Source of the DNA: Arsukibacterium tuosuense
GTDB lineage: Bacteria > Pseudomonadota > Gammaproteobacteria > Steroidobacterales > GCA-2729495
Assembly: GCA_945872065.1 (NCBI GenBank)
Contig: CAMBYH010000016.1
Span: forward strand, 1 to 36,353
Length of the DNA: 36,353 bases
Direction of reading: 5' to 3'
Shown here piece by piece: positions 1 through 9,000 of the stretch (position 1 is its first letter; each line of letters starts with the position of its first letter). The notes beneath the pieces are model-generated. The model worked only from the letters and a program-made list of their open reading frames with translations. It was not told where the DNA came from and did no database searches. The translations under genes and the position numbers were made by a program.

Positions 1-1067
1 ATTTCCAGGTAGCCGTGTCCCACGGGCCGGCCCGCCTCGAGCAACGTGCTCGCGCCTTCCCAGTACACCGCGCCGGTTGTCAGCCGGGAATCGAGCTCCT
101 GATCCGGCATCAGGGGTGCAGTGTCGAAGGTGCGCTCGCCCACCTGAATACGCTGGGCGATGGGCCAGGACGCGCGGCTGCGAGCGGACGTCCACTGGCG
201 TAGTGGGGTGAAGCGCACCGTGGCAGGATCGACCAGGCGCGTTTCCCCGGTTGGGCTGTGGAAGGCGGCGTAACGCTGGAGCGGTATTTCTCCGGGAGCA
301 GCACCCTGGCGCCAGATCTGAAAAGCCAGCAGCGCACTGCCGTCATCCAGGTTCATGCCGATCCAGTCCCAGCCCGCGGCATCGGGGGCCAGGGCGGCAC
401 TGGACCACTCGTGATCGAGCCACGCGATGCCCCGCGCGATTTCGCGGCGGTCGCCGCTGCTACCACCAGCGACCGATATCTCCGCTTCAACCTGCAACTG
501 GGGCCGGGAGTAGTAGTAACTCGCCTGCGCCGGCAGCGGCCCCTTCCGGGACACGCCGGCGTCCCCCTGCAGCCAGGGCGGGCCCTGACTGGCTGCACGA
601 AAGTTCAGCGTGAAGCCCCGGGCGGCGATCTGTCCCACGTAGGTATCGGTCAGGGCATCCCGCTTGAGCGACCAGCCGTCCAGCCGCACGTCCGTCTCAA
701 CCGTCCCCGCCTGCACCAGGTCGAAGCCCGTGCGGGCGATGCGCTCGTCCACCATCAGCTTGCCCGCGGCCGGGTCGGCCAGGGCCGCGTGGGCAATCAC
801 CAGCTGCCGGGCCGCGAAGGTGCTCGGATTCGCCGGATCCACGTCGGTGCGTACCCGGAAGAAGGTGACCTGGAAGCCCAGTGGCCGGGCGGCATCTCCC
901 AGCCAGCCCGTCAGGTACCACCACTCGGTGCGGAAGTCCGGGTGGGCGCCATAGTCTTCCGGGAAGCGTAGTGGGCGGGGGACGACAGCCGGGAAGGTCA
1001 CGTCGGCCCGGACACCCGGCGCAGCGAGCGCACTCATCGTGAGCAGCAGTTGCCGCCGGCTCAGCAT
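1..1067 (-). CDS. CrtC/AttH-like lipocalin-domain protein (3' end cut by window)
   Basis: The reading frame is open from the ATG at 1067 to the window edge (about 355 residues) with no stop, so the C-terminus lies outside; the visible end resembles the family's usual end, so little seems missing. Residues 42-56 read HPDFRTEWWYLTGWL, the hallmark of the CrtC/AttH lipocalin-like family, and DHEWSS lies further on. The N-terminus (MLSRRQLLLTMSALAAPGVRA) is a signal peptide with a twin-arginine motif, so export in folded form is likely. The start overlaps the stop of the upstream permease gene (TGATG), indicating translational coupling. Homologues next to FtsX-type ABC transporters are usually annotated as carotenoid 1,2-hydratase or AttH. 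True hydratase activity is doubtful because no carotenoid genes are nearby; binding of a lipid or hydrophobic ligand handled by the transporter is an inference. Confidence 0.88.
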   Translation of the reverse strand, partial: MLSRRQLLLTMSALAAPGVRADVTFPAVVPRPLRFPEDYGAHPDFRTEWWYLTGWLGDAARPLGFQVTFFRVRTDVDPANPSTFAARQLVIAHAALADPAAGKLMVDERIARTGFDLVQAGTVETDVRLDGWSLKRDALTDTYVGQIAARGFTLNFRAASQGPPWLQGDAGVSRKGPLPAQASYYYSRPQLQVEAEISVAGGSSGDRREIARGIAWLDHEWSSAALAPDAAGWDWIGMNLDDGSALLAFQIWRQGAAPGEIPLQRYAAFHSPTGETRLVDPATVRFTPLRQWTSARSRASWPIAQRIQVGERTFDTAPLMPDQELDSRLTTGAVYWEGASTLLEAGRPVGHGYLE

Positions 1068-3619
1068 CACCAATCCTCGTGCACGGCGCGGAGCGGACTC
1101 ACGCCCGTCGCCCGCCGGCCAGCGAGCGCCGCCGTGACTGTGGCGCAGAGGAGCAGGGCGATGCACAGAACGGCAATCAGTGTCGTCGGCAGGTTGAAGT
1201 CCATGGTCCAGTGGAAGGACTGGCGGTTCACCACGCGAATGAGCACCAGGGACACCAGCAGGCCGGTGACCAGCCCCACCAGCAGCGCGTGGCCGGTGGC
1301 GAGTGCGCCCTCCAGGGCGAAGACCCGCAGCACCTGGCCCCGCGTGACGCCCACGTGCCGGAGCATGCCAAACTCCCGGGTCCGGGCGATGGCCTGGGCG
1401 GAGAAGGTGGCCGCGACCCCAATCATGCCGATCAGGATGGCAGCGATCTCCAGCACGTAGGTCACGGCAAAGCTCCGGTCGAAGACGCGCAGGCTGAGCG
1501 CGCGGATCTCGCCCGTGCCATTGAACTGCACCGCCTCACCGGAAGGCACGGTCTTCTGCAAGTCGCGGATCACCGCCTCCGCGGTCGCACCCGGGCGGAG
1601 CCACAGCGCCGCCTCGGTGCGGCTGGTGTCGCCGGTCAGCCGCTCGTAGTCCCCGGTGCGGAGGATCACGGAGCCGAATTGCCGTGCGTAGTCCCGCCAC
1701 ACGCCTCCAACCGTGAAGGTCTCGAGCCGGCCGGCGAGGGGCAGTGCGAGTTCCTGGCCGGGCTGCACACCGTAGAGGTCCGCCATGGCCTCGGACACCC
1801 AGACCGGACGTGCACCCGCCGGCACCTCTGCCTCCGCACCGACCAGGGGCAGCAGCTCCGCGGCGCGGGCAATGTCCACCGGGCGCGCGATGATGGCCAC
1901 CGCCGCCCTGTCTGGCGCCAGCGTCACGCTGGTGGCCCGGGAGAATTCCACCCGCGCCACGCCCGGGTGTGCTGCGATCAGTCGCAGATCTTCCGCCGAG
2001 AAATGCGTATCGGTGGTGAACTGGCCGACCCGCCCATAAACGTCAGCGGGCAGCACGCGGATCAGCCAGTCTTCCAGGGAGCCGCGGAAGCTGCCCACCA
2101 TCGTGCCCATCGCGACCATCAGCCCGAAGCTCGCGACGATGCCGGCCATGCCGACCGCAGCGCCGCCCGGCGCCCGGGCCAGCCGGTTCGCTGCCAGCAG
2201 CAGCATGGGCCAGCGGGTGCCGAGCGCCGAGCCCTCGAGCCACCGGGCAACCGGCCGGAAGGCGAGGCCGGCCAGGCGCGGTTGCAGGGCGATCACGCCG
2301 ATCAGCAGACAGCCGATGGCGAGATAAGCCGCCAGGGATACTCCGCCGATTGCCGGCAGCCACACCAGCACCGTGGCCGCAGCGATCAGCAGCAGTCCGG
2401 GTGCGAGGTGGCCGAGAGGCTGCAGGGCGTCTTCTTCTGCACCCGAGCGGAGAGCGGGCGCGATCGCCGCACGGGCTGCCTCCCGTGCGGGGACGAGGCC
2501 GCCCGCGATGGCGGCGGTGATGCCCAGGACCGCATAGCCCACGGTCATGGCCGGGGGCAGAACCAGTAGCGGCCTGAAGCCGCCGCCCGGGTTACTCCCG
2601 AGGTCGCCGCCGAGCGCGCCGAGGACGCCCTGGGCGATGCCGATCCCCAGCAACAGGCCGAGCACGCTGCCGAGCACACCGATGGTGGCCGCTTCAGCCA
2701 CCAGCAACCACTGCAGTTCCCCTGCGGTTACGCCGGCTGCCCTCAGGTAGGCCAGCTGCGGCCGGCGGGCCAGCGTGGCCTGCACCTGCAGCGAGAACAC
2801 CAGGAAGCTGCCGGTGAATAGCGCCACCAGCGCCAGCACATTGAGATTGACCCGGTAGGCTCGGGAGAGGGTCGCCAGGCGGGCCTCGCTGGCGTCGGGT
2901 CCCGCCAGCGTCAGACCGGGAGGCAGCGGGAGGTCCTTCACCAGTGACCCGGCAGTTACCCCGGGCTTCAGCCGCAGATCGATGCGGGTCAGCAGGCCCA
3001 GTCTCCCGAGCCGCCACTGGGCAAAGCCGAGGTCCATCACGCCGAGCAGGCGGCCGGGCCTGGTGGCGGGCAGGCTGCCGCGGACGATCAGCGTCACCGG
3101 CTCGTCCCCGGACTGGAGGCGCAGCTCGCCGCCTGGCTGCACGCCGAAGCGCTCCAGCGCAGCGGGGGACAGGAAGATGCCGTCTGCAAACAGCGCGAAG
3201 CGGGACCGGGGTTCGGCGTTGTCCGGTTGCGCCGGGCCGGAGGAATAGTCGGGGATCAGCCCCGGCGTGACCCAGCCGGCGCGCAGCGCGTCCACGCCAA
3301 GAATCGGCAGACGGGTGTTACTGCCCAGGACCAGCACGTCGGTGGCCAGCACAGGACTCGCCAGTTGCACGCCGGGATGAGCAGCCACCCGGGCAAACAG
3401 CTGTTCGTCGAACCCGCGACCGGAGCCTTCAACGACGGCGTCTGCTTCCCCATTCACTTCCCGCAAGGCAGCACTGAACTCCGCCAGGGCGGCGGTGTTG
3501 ATGAGGCTGACCGCGTAGCCCAGCGCCACGCCCACCGCAATGGCGAGCACCTGAACAACCGTGCGGAGACGGTGGCTCCGGGCATGGCCGGCACTGACAT
3601 GCCACCAGAGCCAGAGCAT
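1067..3619 (-). CDS. ABC transporter permease, FtsX/YbbP type
   Basis: This 850-residue inner-membrane protein has the architecture of large FtsX-family permeases (YbbP/AttFG-like). There is one N-terminal membrane helix (about 20-42), a periplasmic domain to about 255, and a cluster of helices between about 258 and 470. A second periplasmic domain follows (about 510-720), and a C-terminal FtsX domain (about 725-845) contains the coupling-helix-like stretch REFGMLRHVGVTRGQV. Such proteins are mechanotransmission permeases or lipid/lipoprotein extractors rather than classical importers. It begins two bases after the stop of the ATPase gene and ends overlapping the AttH-like gene, so all three should form one system. 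The substrate cannot be read from the sequence. The length matches the YbbP family (about 800-850) and no frame damage is seen. Confidence 0.9.
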   Translation of the reverse strand: MLWLWWHVSAGHARSHRLRTVVQVLAIAVGVALGYAVSLINTAALAEFSAALREVNGEADAVVEGSGRGFDEQLFARVAAHPGVQLASPVLATDVLVLGSNTRLPILGVDALRAGWVTPGLIPDYSSGPAQPDNAEPRSRFALFADGIFLSPAALERFGVQPGGELRLQSGDEPVTLIVRGSLPATRPGRLLGVMDLGFAQWRLGRLGLLTRIDLRLKPGVTAGSLVKDLPLPPGLTLAGPDASEARLATLSRAYRVNLNVLALVALFTGSFLVFSLQVQATLARRPQLAYLRAAGVTAGELQWLLVAEAATIGVLGSVLGLLLGIGIAQGVLGALGGDLGSNPGGGFRPLLVLPPAMTVGYAVLGITAAIAGGLVPAREAARAAIAPALRSGAEEDALQPLGHLAPGLLLIAAATVLVWLPAIGGVSLAAYLAIGCLLIGVIALQPRLAGLAFRPVARWLEGSALGTRWPMLLLAANRLARAPGGAAVGMAGIVASFGLMVAMGTMVGSFRGSLEDWLIRVLPADVYGRVGQFTTDTHFSAEDLRLIAAHPGVARVEFSRATSVTLAPDRAAVAIIARPVDIARAAELLPLVGAEAEVPAGARPVWVSEAMADLYGVQPGQELALPLAGRLETFTVGGVWRDYARQFGSVILRTGDYERLTGDTSRTEAALWLRPGATAEAVIRDLQKTVPSGEAVQFNGTGEIRALSLRVFDRSFAVTYVLEIAAILIGMIGVAATFSAQAIARTREFGMLRHVGVTRGQVLRVFALEGALATGHALLVGLVTGLLVSLVLIRVVNRQSFHWTMDFNLPTTLIAVLCIALLLCATVTAALAGRRATGVSPLRAVHEDW

Positions 3620-3621
3620 GC

Positions 3622-4305
3622 CTAGTTGCCCGGTTCGCCGGCGTGCCGCAGCCGGCCGTGATCCAGCGTCAGCACCCGGTCGGCCCGCGCCGCTGCGATG
3701 GCCGAGTGGGTCACCAGCACGCCGGCCGCGCCCGCCGCCCGCACCTGGTCACCCAGCAGGGCAAGGATGGTGGCGGCGGTGTCCGGGTCCAGGTTGCCGG
3801 TGGGTTCATCCGCCAGCACCAGGGCCGGCCGATGGACGAGAGCTCTGGCCACTGCGACCCGTTGCAGCTCGCCGCCGGACAGTTCCCGGGGCGGGCTCCC
3901 GTGGCGTTCCGCGAGACCGACGGCGTGGAGCATTTCGGCAGTGCGATTCTGCCGCTCCGCCGCCGGGACACCGAGGAGTACCAGGGGCAGCTCCACGTTC
4001 TGCGCCACGGTCAGGTGCGGGAGGATATGAAAGGACTGGAAGACAAAACCCACCTGGGCCCGGCGCAGGCGCGTGCGGCCATCATCGTCCAGGGCCATGA
4101 GGTCCACGCCGCCGATCCGGACCAGGCCGCTGTCCGGAGTATCCAGACCCGCGATCAGGTTGAGGAGCGTGGACTTTCCGGAGCCGGACTCGCCCATGAT
4201 GGCGATGAACTCGCCTGTGCGGACGGCGAAATTCAGCGCGCTGAGGATCTGGCGGTTGCCGTAACGTCGCGAGAGGTCGAGAACTTCGAGGCCGGCAGCC
4301 GTCAT
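3622..4305 (-). CDS. ABC transporter ATP-binding protein, LolD/YbbA type
   Basis: This 227-residue nucleotide-binding subunit has all catalytic motifs: Walker A GESGSGKST (38-46), Q-loop Gln90, signature LSGGE (142-146), Walker B LVLADE with catalytic Glu167, D-loop NLDPDT, and H-loop His200. Its length and the sequence LADEPTGNLD place it in the MacB/LolD/YbbA group that partners FtsX-type permeases. The start lies three bases after the rmuC stop and its own stop two bases before the permease start, so it is embedded in a minus-strand operon. It would energise the permease encoded next to it at the inner membrane. LolD itself is less likely because no LolC/LolE-type permease pair is present. 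Confidence 0.93.
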   Translation of the reverse strand: MTAAGLEVLDLSRRYGNRQILSALNFAVRTGEFIAIMGESGSGKSTLLNLIAGLDTPDSGLVRIGGVDLMALDDDGRTRLRRAQVGFVFQSFHILPHLTVAQNVELPLVLLGVPAAERQNRTAEMLHAVGLAERHGSPPRELSGGELQRVAVARALVHRPALVLADEPTGNLDPDTAATILALLGDQVRAAGAAGVLVTHSAIAAARADRVLTLDHGRLRHAGEPGN

Positions 4306-4308
4306 TCC

Positions 4309-5721
4309 CTAGTGCCGCAGTCTCTGTTCCGCTTCGGGGTCGTCCGGGGTGCCGGCTTCGGGTTCCACATCGTCGGTCGTCTCCGGGGACGCGTCGTCGG
4401 TGATGTCCAGCAGCTTGGTCGGGAGTTCTTTCGCGGCCTTTGCGCCGAGCTTGCGGATCTCGTCGGCCCGGCGCACGAGATTGCCCTTGCCGGTATGCAG
4501 CCTCTTCACCGCATCGTCGAGGCTGCCACTGGCTGCCTGGACGTTCCTGGCAACCTTCTCCAGCTCGACGATGAACAGGACGAAGGCGTCGTGCATGCGC
4601 CCAGCCTGCTCGGCGATTTTCATGACGTTGCGGTTCTGACGCTCGAGGCGCCACACGCTCTCCACCACCCGGGCGGTAGCCATCAGGGTGGTGGGACTGA
4701 CGAGCACCACGTTCTTGGCCCAGGCCGCTTCGTAGAGGCTGGGATCCGCCTGGACCGCGGTCATGAATGCGGGCTCTACGGGGACGAACAGCAGCACGAA
4801 ATCCAGGGACTCCAGTCCGTACAGCGCCGGGTAATTCTTCTCGCTCAACGACCTGATGTGAGCACGCAGGGACGCCAGGTGCTGCTGGAGAGCTGCTTCC
4901 CGGGCGTCGTCCGTCTCCGCGCTGGCGTAGCGCTCGTAGGCCACGAGGGACACTTTGGAGTCGACGATCAGGTTGCGGTTCGGTGGGAGGTGGATCAGTA
5001 CGTCCGGCTGCTGCCGGTTACCGTCCTCAGCCACGCGGCTGTCCTGAACTTCATACTCCCGGCCGCGGGTGAGCCCCGACATCTCCAGCACGCGCTCGAG
5101 GATGATCTCGCCCCAGGTGCCCTGGGTCTTGGCTTCGCCCTTGAGCGCGGTCGTCAGGTTCCTGGTGTCCTGGCTCACCTGCTGGTTCAGGGCCATGAGC
5201 CGCTTCAGCTCGTCCTTCAGGGACCGGCGCTCGCTCGTGTCGGTGACGTGGGTGTCTTCAACCTTCTTCTGAAAATCCTTGAGGCGCTCCCGGAAGGGAT
5301 TGAGCAGCTCATTCAGCCTGGTCTCGTTGGTGGCCGTGAACTTGGCAGTTTTTTCTTCCAGGATCTGGCTGGCCAGGGCTTTGAAGGTGTCGGTGAAGCG
5401 CTTCTCCGTGTCGGCCAGTACGGCGTTCAGGCGCAGATCGTGTTCGGCCTTGCTCCGGGCGGAGGCTGCCAGCTCGGCCTCCAGTTCACTGATGCGGGCG
5501 GCGCGTTCCTCGAGGGTTTCGGTGAGGCCCCGGACCCGCTCCCGGGCCTGGCCTTCGTTCTCTGCCTGGGCGACCTGAACTTGCTGCAACTGGCCGGCAA
5601 GGAGCCGGGCCCGTTCTTCGAACACCGCCCGGGGCCGGCTGGCGACCAGCCAGCCCAGGCCCAGGCCCAGAAGCAGGGCCAGCAGGCTGCAGGCAAGAAT
5701 GACGAGTGTCCCGGAGTCCAT
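4309..5721 (-). CDS. rmuC: DNA recombination protein RmuC
   Basis: The 470-residue product starts with a membrane anchor (about residues 5-25), followed by a charged coiled coil (about 35-115) and the RmuC domain (about 135-420). The latter includes QGTWGEIILERVLEMSGL and the PD-(D/E)xK-like nuclease core PDVLIHLPPNRNLIVDSKVS. RmuC limits inversions at short inverted repeats in E. coli and is assumed to be a membrane-tethered nuclease. The frame extends upstream to 5859, but that part would overlap the preceding lipoprotein gene and is not RmuC-like. The ATG at 5721, directly before the membrane helix, is therefore preferred. The acidic C-terminal tail (about 435-470) is typical and probably disordered. 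The gene lies 34 bases after the lipoprotein gene and three before the ABC ATPase gene. Confidence 0.93.
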   Translation of the reverse strand: MDSGTLVILACSLLALLLGLGLGWLVASRPRAVFEERARLLAGQLQQVQVAQAENEGQARERVRGLTETLEERAARISELEAELAASARSKAEHDLRLNAVLADTEKRFTDTFKALASQILEEKTAKFTATNETRLNELLNPFRERLKDFQKKVEDTHVTDTSERRSLKDELKRLMALNQQVSQDTRNLTTALKGEAKTQGTWGEIILERVLEMSGLTRGREYEVQDSRVAEDGNRQQPDVLIHLPPNRNLIVDSKVSLVAYERYASAETDDAREAALQQHLASLRAHIRSLSEKNYPALYGLESLDFVLLFVPVEPAFMTAVQADPSLYEAAWAKNVVLVSPTTLMATARVVESVWRLERQNRNVMKIAEQAGRMHDAFVLFIVELEKVARNVQAASGSLDDAVKRLHTGKGNLVRRADEIRKLGAKAAKELPTKLLDITDDASPETTDDVEPEAGTPDDPEAEQRLRH

Positions 5722-5755
5722 GGGGCCAGTGTAGCTGGCCCCGGCGGTGGCAGGG

Positions 5756-6064
5756 TTACTGGTACCTGCAGCCCGTGCCCACCGGGGTGTAACCCACAAT
5801 GATGTCCTCGTTGTTGACCTCGTAGTGAATCTCGCAGTTCGGCCGGTCCGGCTCCACATAGACCCAGTGGCCGTTGGGGAGCAGGTAGGTCTTCTCCTGC
5901 CAGCCGGTCTGGGACGCGCGGCTGGTCGGGCGACGGACCAGATCGCGGATCACGGCGATGTTCTTGCCCACGACGGCGTCGCCATACTCCTTGAGAGTCG
6001 GGATCTGGGAAAAGTTGCATCCCCCCAGGCTGACGGTCAACAGCAAAAAGGCTCTGGCGTGCAT
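5756..6064 (-). CDS. small outer-membrane lipoprotein directly behind the RHS gene
   Basis: This 102-residue protein has a lipoprotein signal peptide ending in the lipobox LGGC (Cys16). The residue after Cys is Asn, so outer-membrane sorting is expected. The mature part contains LPNGHWVYVEPDRPNCEIHYEV and IIVGYTPVGTGC, with two further Cys (about 79 and 99) that could form a disulfide. I do not recognise a named family with certainty. Only 11 bases separate it from the RHS stop codon, and a GAGG ribosome-binding site overlaps that stop (TGAGG), which suggests translational coupling to the RHS gene. By position it could be an immunity or chaperone partner of the RHS C-terminal domain; that is inference, and an unrelated envelope lipoprotein is the alternative. 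Confidence 0.85.
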   Translation of the reverse strand: MHARAFLLLTVSLGGCNFSQIPTLKEYGDAVVGKNIAVIRDLVRRPTSRASQTGWQEKTYLLPNGHWVYVEPDRPNCEIHYEVNNEDIIVGYTPVGTGCRYQ

Positions 6065-6075
6065 GTTGTGCTGCC

Positions 6076-9000
6076 TCAGTCGTCCAGCGCGACAGCCACG
6101 GAAGGTACACCGTCGAACAGGGCCGGGTAAGTCAGGCCTGCGGCGACCGGCATGCCCGGAAAGCTGAGCGAGGAGCGCAGCACACTCCCGAAGCGGTCCC
6201 CGCCGAAGAGATCGAGGCGCACCTGGAACACATCGTGCAGTCCCGCAATCGCATTCATACCAGGAATACGATTCATGAACCGGCTGAGCCGGCCGCCTTC
6301 CCCCGTAAACGTGGTTGGGTCAATCGTTGCACGGCTCTCCGCAAGGTTATTGGCACCCTCGATAGGCATGTCGTAGCGCTGCTTCCCCTGAGCGGCCCCG
6401 CCGGGGCCCCAGGTTGCGTTGTAGCTGACAACCCGGTCATAGGCGTAGGCGAAAGTGGCAGCACCTGCCGAGAAGGCAAAGCCCCGGCGAAACTCGCCGC
6501 CGCCCAGCTCGGCGGTTGCACCGCCGACCAGACCGGACGCGCCGATGCGTCCCAGGCTCCAGGTATTGCCATAGGCAGCTCCGACAGCCCCAAACCCCGC
6601 GCCACCGACCGCACCGAGGGCGGCGCCCCGCAGATCGCCGGTAACTATCGCGCCCGCCGTCGCTCCGCCGGCGATCGCACCCACCGTTCCTGCCCCCGCT
6701 GCGGTTGCCCCGGCGGCCGAACCGAGGTACCACTGGCTGGCGGCTCCCCCGGTGTAGTACGCCGCGACCGCGGCGAGGATTTCCCGCCCGTATTTGTCGA
6801 CGACCCGCCGGAAGAGGCTGGCAATACCACTGACGAGACGCTTGAAGAACTTGCCAATGCGGCCCAGGAAGAACCCGCTCGGGTCGATCAGGGAGCCGGG
6901 GTTGTTCGCGACATAGGCGTAGCGATTCAGGGTCTGGGGGTTGATCAGGTTGCCCAGCATCGGGTCTGGCGCCAGCATCATGCCCAGAACCGGGTCCTGC
7001 AGGCGGCCGTTCATGTGGATGAGGCGCAGGTTGTCCAGGTGTTCATGGCCCGTGTAGCCCCTCTCCAGGAACTGACTGTCGGTGGCCCGGAGGTCCGTCA
7101 GGTCGGCGCTCCAGTTGGGATTCCGGCGCTTGCCAAACACATCGAAGCGCTGGGCAAGCGTTTCGCCGCCGCCGCCCACCACCCGTGTCAGCGTGTCGAC
7201 GCTGCCCTGATGATCCCGGTGCAGGAAGTAGCCGTCCAGGAGAGCGGGGGTGTTCTGCTCCACCTGGGAGTAGATGGCCTCGCCATTGGCGAACACGGTG
7301 GAGCGGAACCGGCGCTGGGCACCGTTGACCTCGACCTCGACCTCGAAGTGGGGGCCGATGTACCAGGTGGTTGTGGTGTTGGATCCCGTCCGGGCCACTT
7401 GCCGGATGCGCTGGCGGTCAGGTCCATAGGTGAACTCGGCGAAATCCCCGGACCCGTAGTCGATGCGCCGGGGCAGGGGAAACGGGTGCCAGCTGAGCGG
7501 CTTGCCCTGCCGTGCGGCCATGTTGCCGTTCGCGTCATAGGCGTAGCTGCGATTGCCGGCGGGGCCGCCCGACACGCCGGTGACTGCACCCGGGTGGGAG
7601 CTGCTGTAGGCGTAGGTGCCCACGTCGGACTTCGACAGGATGCGGCCACCCGCGTCGTAGCCCAGGGCCAGCGTCAGTGCGTCGTTGAGGCGGGCACTCA
7701 ACAGCCGGTTCTGCTCGTCGTAGGTGAAGTCCTCCGTCAGTCCCTGGCCCAGATCCCGGCGCTGCCTGAGGTTGCCCACCTTGTCCCAGAGGTAACTGTA
7801 GTTCTGTCGCTGCGCGCCCAGGGCGGCCCCGGTGCGGATCGCCTTCAGTCTGCTACTCGCCCGGTCAAACTCCCGTTGCTCATCGATGGTGGAACTGCTG
7901 CCGAGCCGCACCAGCCGTCCCCGACCCAGGGCGTCCTGGCGTTGCAGATCGTAGAGAGGCAGCCACAAACCGCCGCCGGCGGATACGTCCTGTTCCACCA
8001 CGTCCACGTAGCCGGCGTCATAGCGCAGGCCCAGATACAGCCGTGCACCGCTGACAGTGGCTGGATAGACCATCGACGTTACGCGGCCCAGCCCATCCCA
8101 CCCGTAATTGGTCACGTAGGACGTCCCCTCCAGCGTGGTGGTCACAGCGGTGCGGCGGCCAAGGCTGTCGTAGGTGTACTGCTCGGCGAAGCCGGCAGGA
8201 TTGGCGCCGATGGCAGCCGTCACCCGGCTGGGCAGGCCCAGCAGCGGGCCGCTGGCGCTGTTGAATTGCCAGCTGGTGAGGCCCTGGCCCGCATCATTGC
8301 GCTGAACGAGTCGGCCGAGTTGGTCGTAGGTGAAGCTGATGGTGTTGGCCGGCATTGCGGCATCGGACTGGGAAGCCAGGTCGCCAAAGGCGCTGTAGTC
8401 TGAGGTCCGGCGCCCGCTGTCGGGGGAGTCCACTGCGGTTGGCAGCCCCCGCTCGTCATAGCTCAGCACAGTGCGCGTGCCGTTGGCGTCAGTGATGGTG
8501 GCGAGCTCACCAAAGGCGGTGTAGCTGTAAGTCGCGGTCCCTCCGGTTGCCGAAGCTACCCCGATCAGGCGGCCTTCGGCATCCAGCGTGTGAGTGCTCA
8601 CACGATTCTCGGCGTCCCGCAGGGTGCGGGTGAGCCGGTTCGAGTTCCAGCGCGCACTGGCGCTGCCTCCGGACTCGTCGGCGGGTCGGTCCTCCGACCG
8701 GCGCTGGCCGCGCACGTCGTAGCGGTTCTCAACCCAGAACTGGGGTTCACCGGTGACGTAGGGTACGGTCTGGCGGGCGAGCCGCCCCAGCGCATCGAAC
8801 TCGTGCAGCTGGCGACTCGTCTGGCCACCAGCGAGGCTGGATTCCTGCCCCACGGTGCGCCCGTAGGTGTCATGGACTGTGCTCGACACGTACCCGTCGC
8901 TGCGGATGGCCCGCAGCAGATATTCCCCACGGGGAGTGAAGCAGGCACCTCCGCACCGGCTGTAGGTATAGGTCGTGGCCGGGCCCGCGGTCCGCGTCTC

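Noticed and set aside
1079-2569. Plus-strand open frame (496 residues) opposite the permease gene
   Set aside because: It is rich in His, Arg, Gln and Gly as expected from antisense reading of a hydrophobic membrane protein; the permease is certain.
3643-5802. Long plus-strand open frame (719 residues) opposite rmuC and the ABC ATPase gene
   Set aside because: It is the antisense shadow of clear RmuC and ABC motifs on the minus strand, a common effect of high GC; its translation shows no domain pattern.
6235-8403. Long plus-strand open frame (722 residues) opposite the RHS gene; similar ones at 8590-9756 and 9811-11229
   Set aside because: The minus strand codes for an unmistakable RHS/FG-GAP protein across the whole stretch; the plus frames are low-complexity antisense translations.
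6900-8900. Repeated motifs in the RHS gene considered as a CRISPR or DNA tandem repeat
   Set aside because: The repetition is at protein level (YD repeats) with diverged DNA; no regular spacer structure exists.
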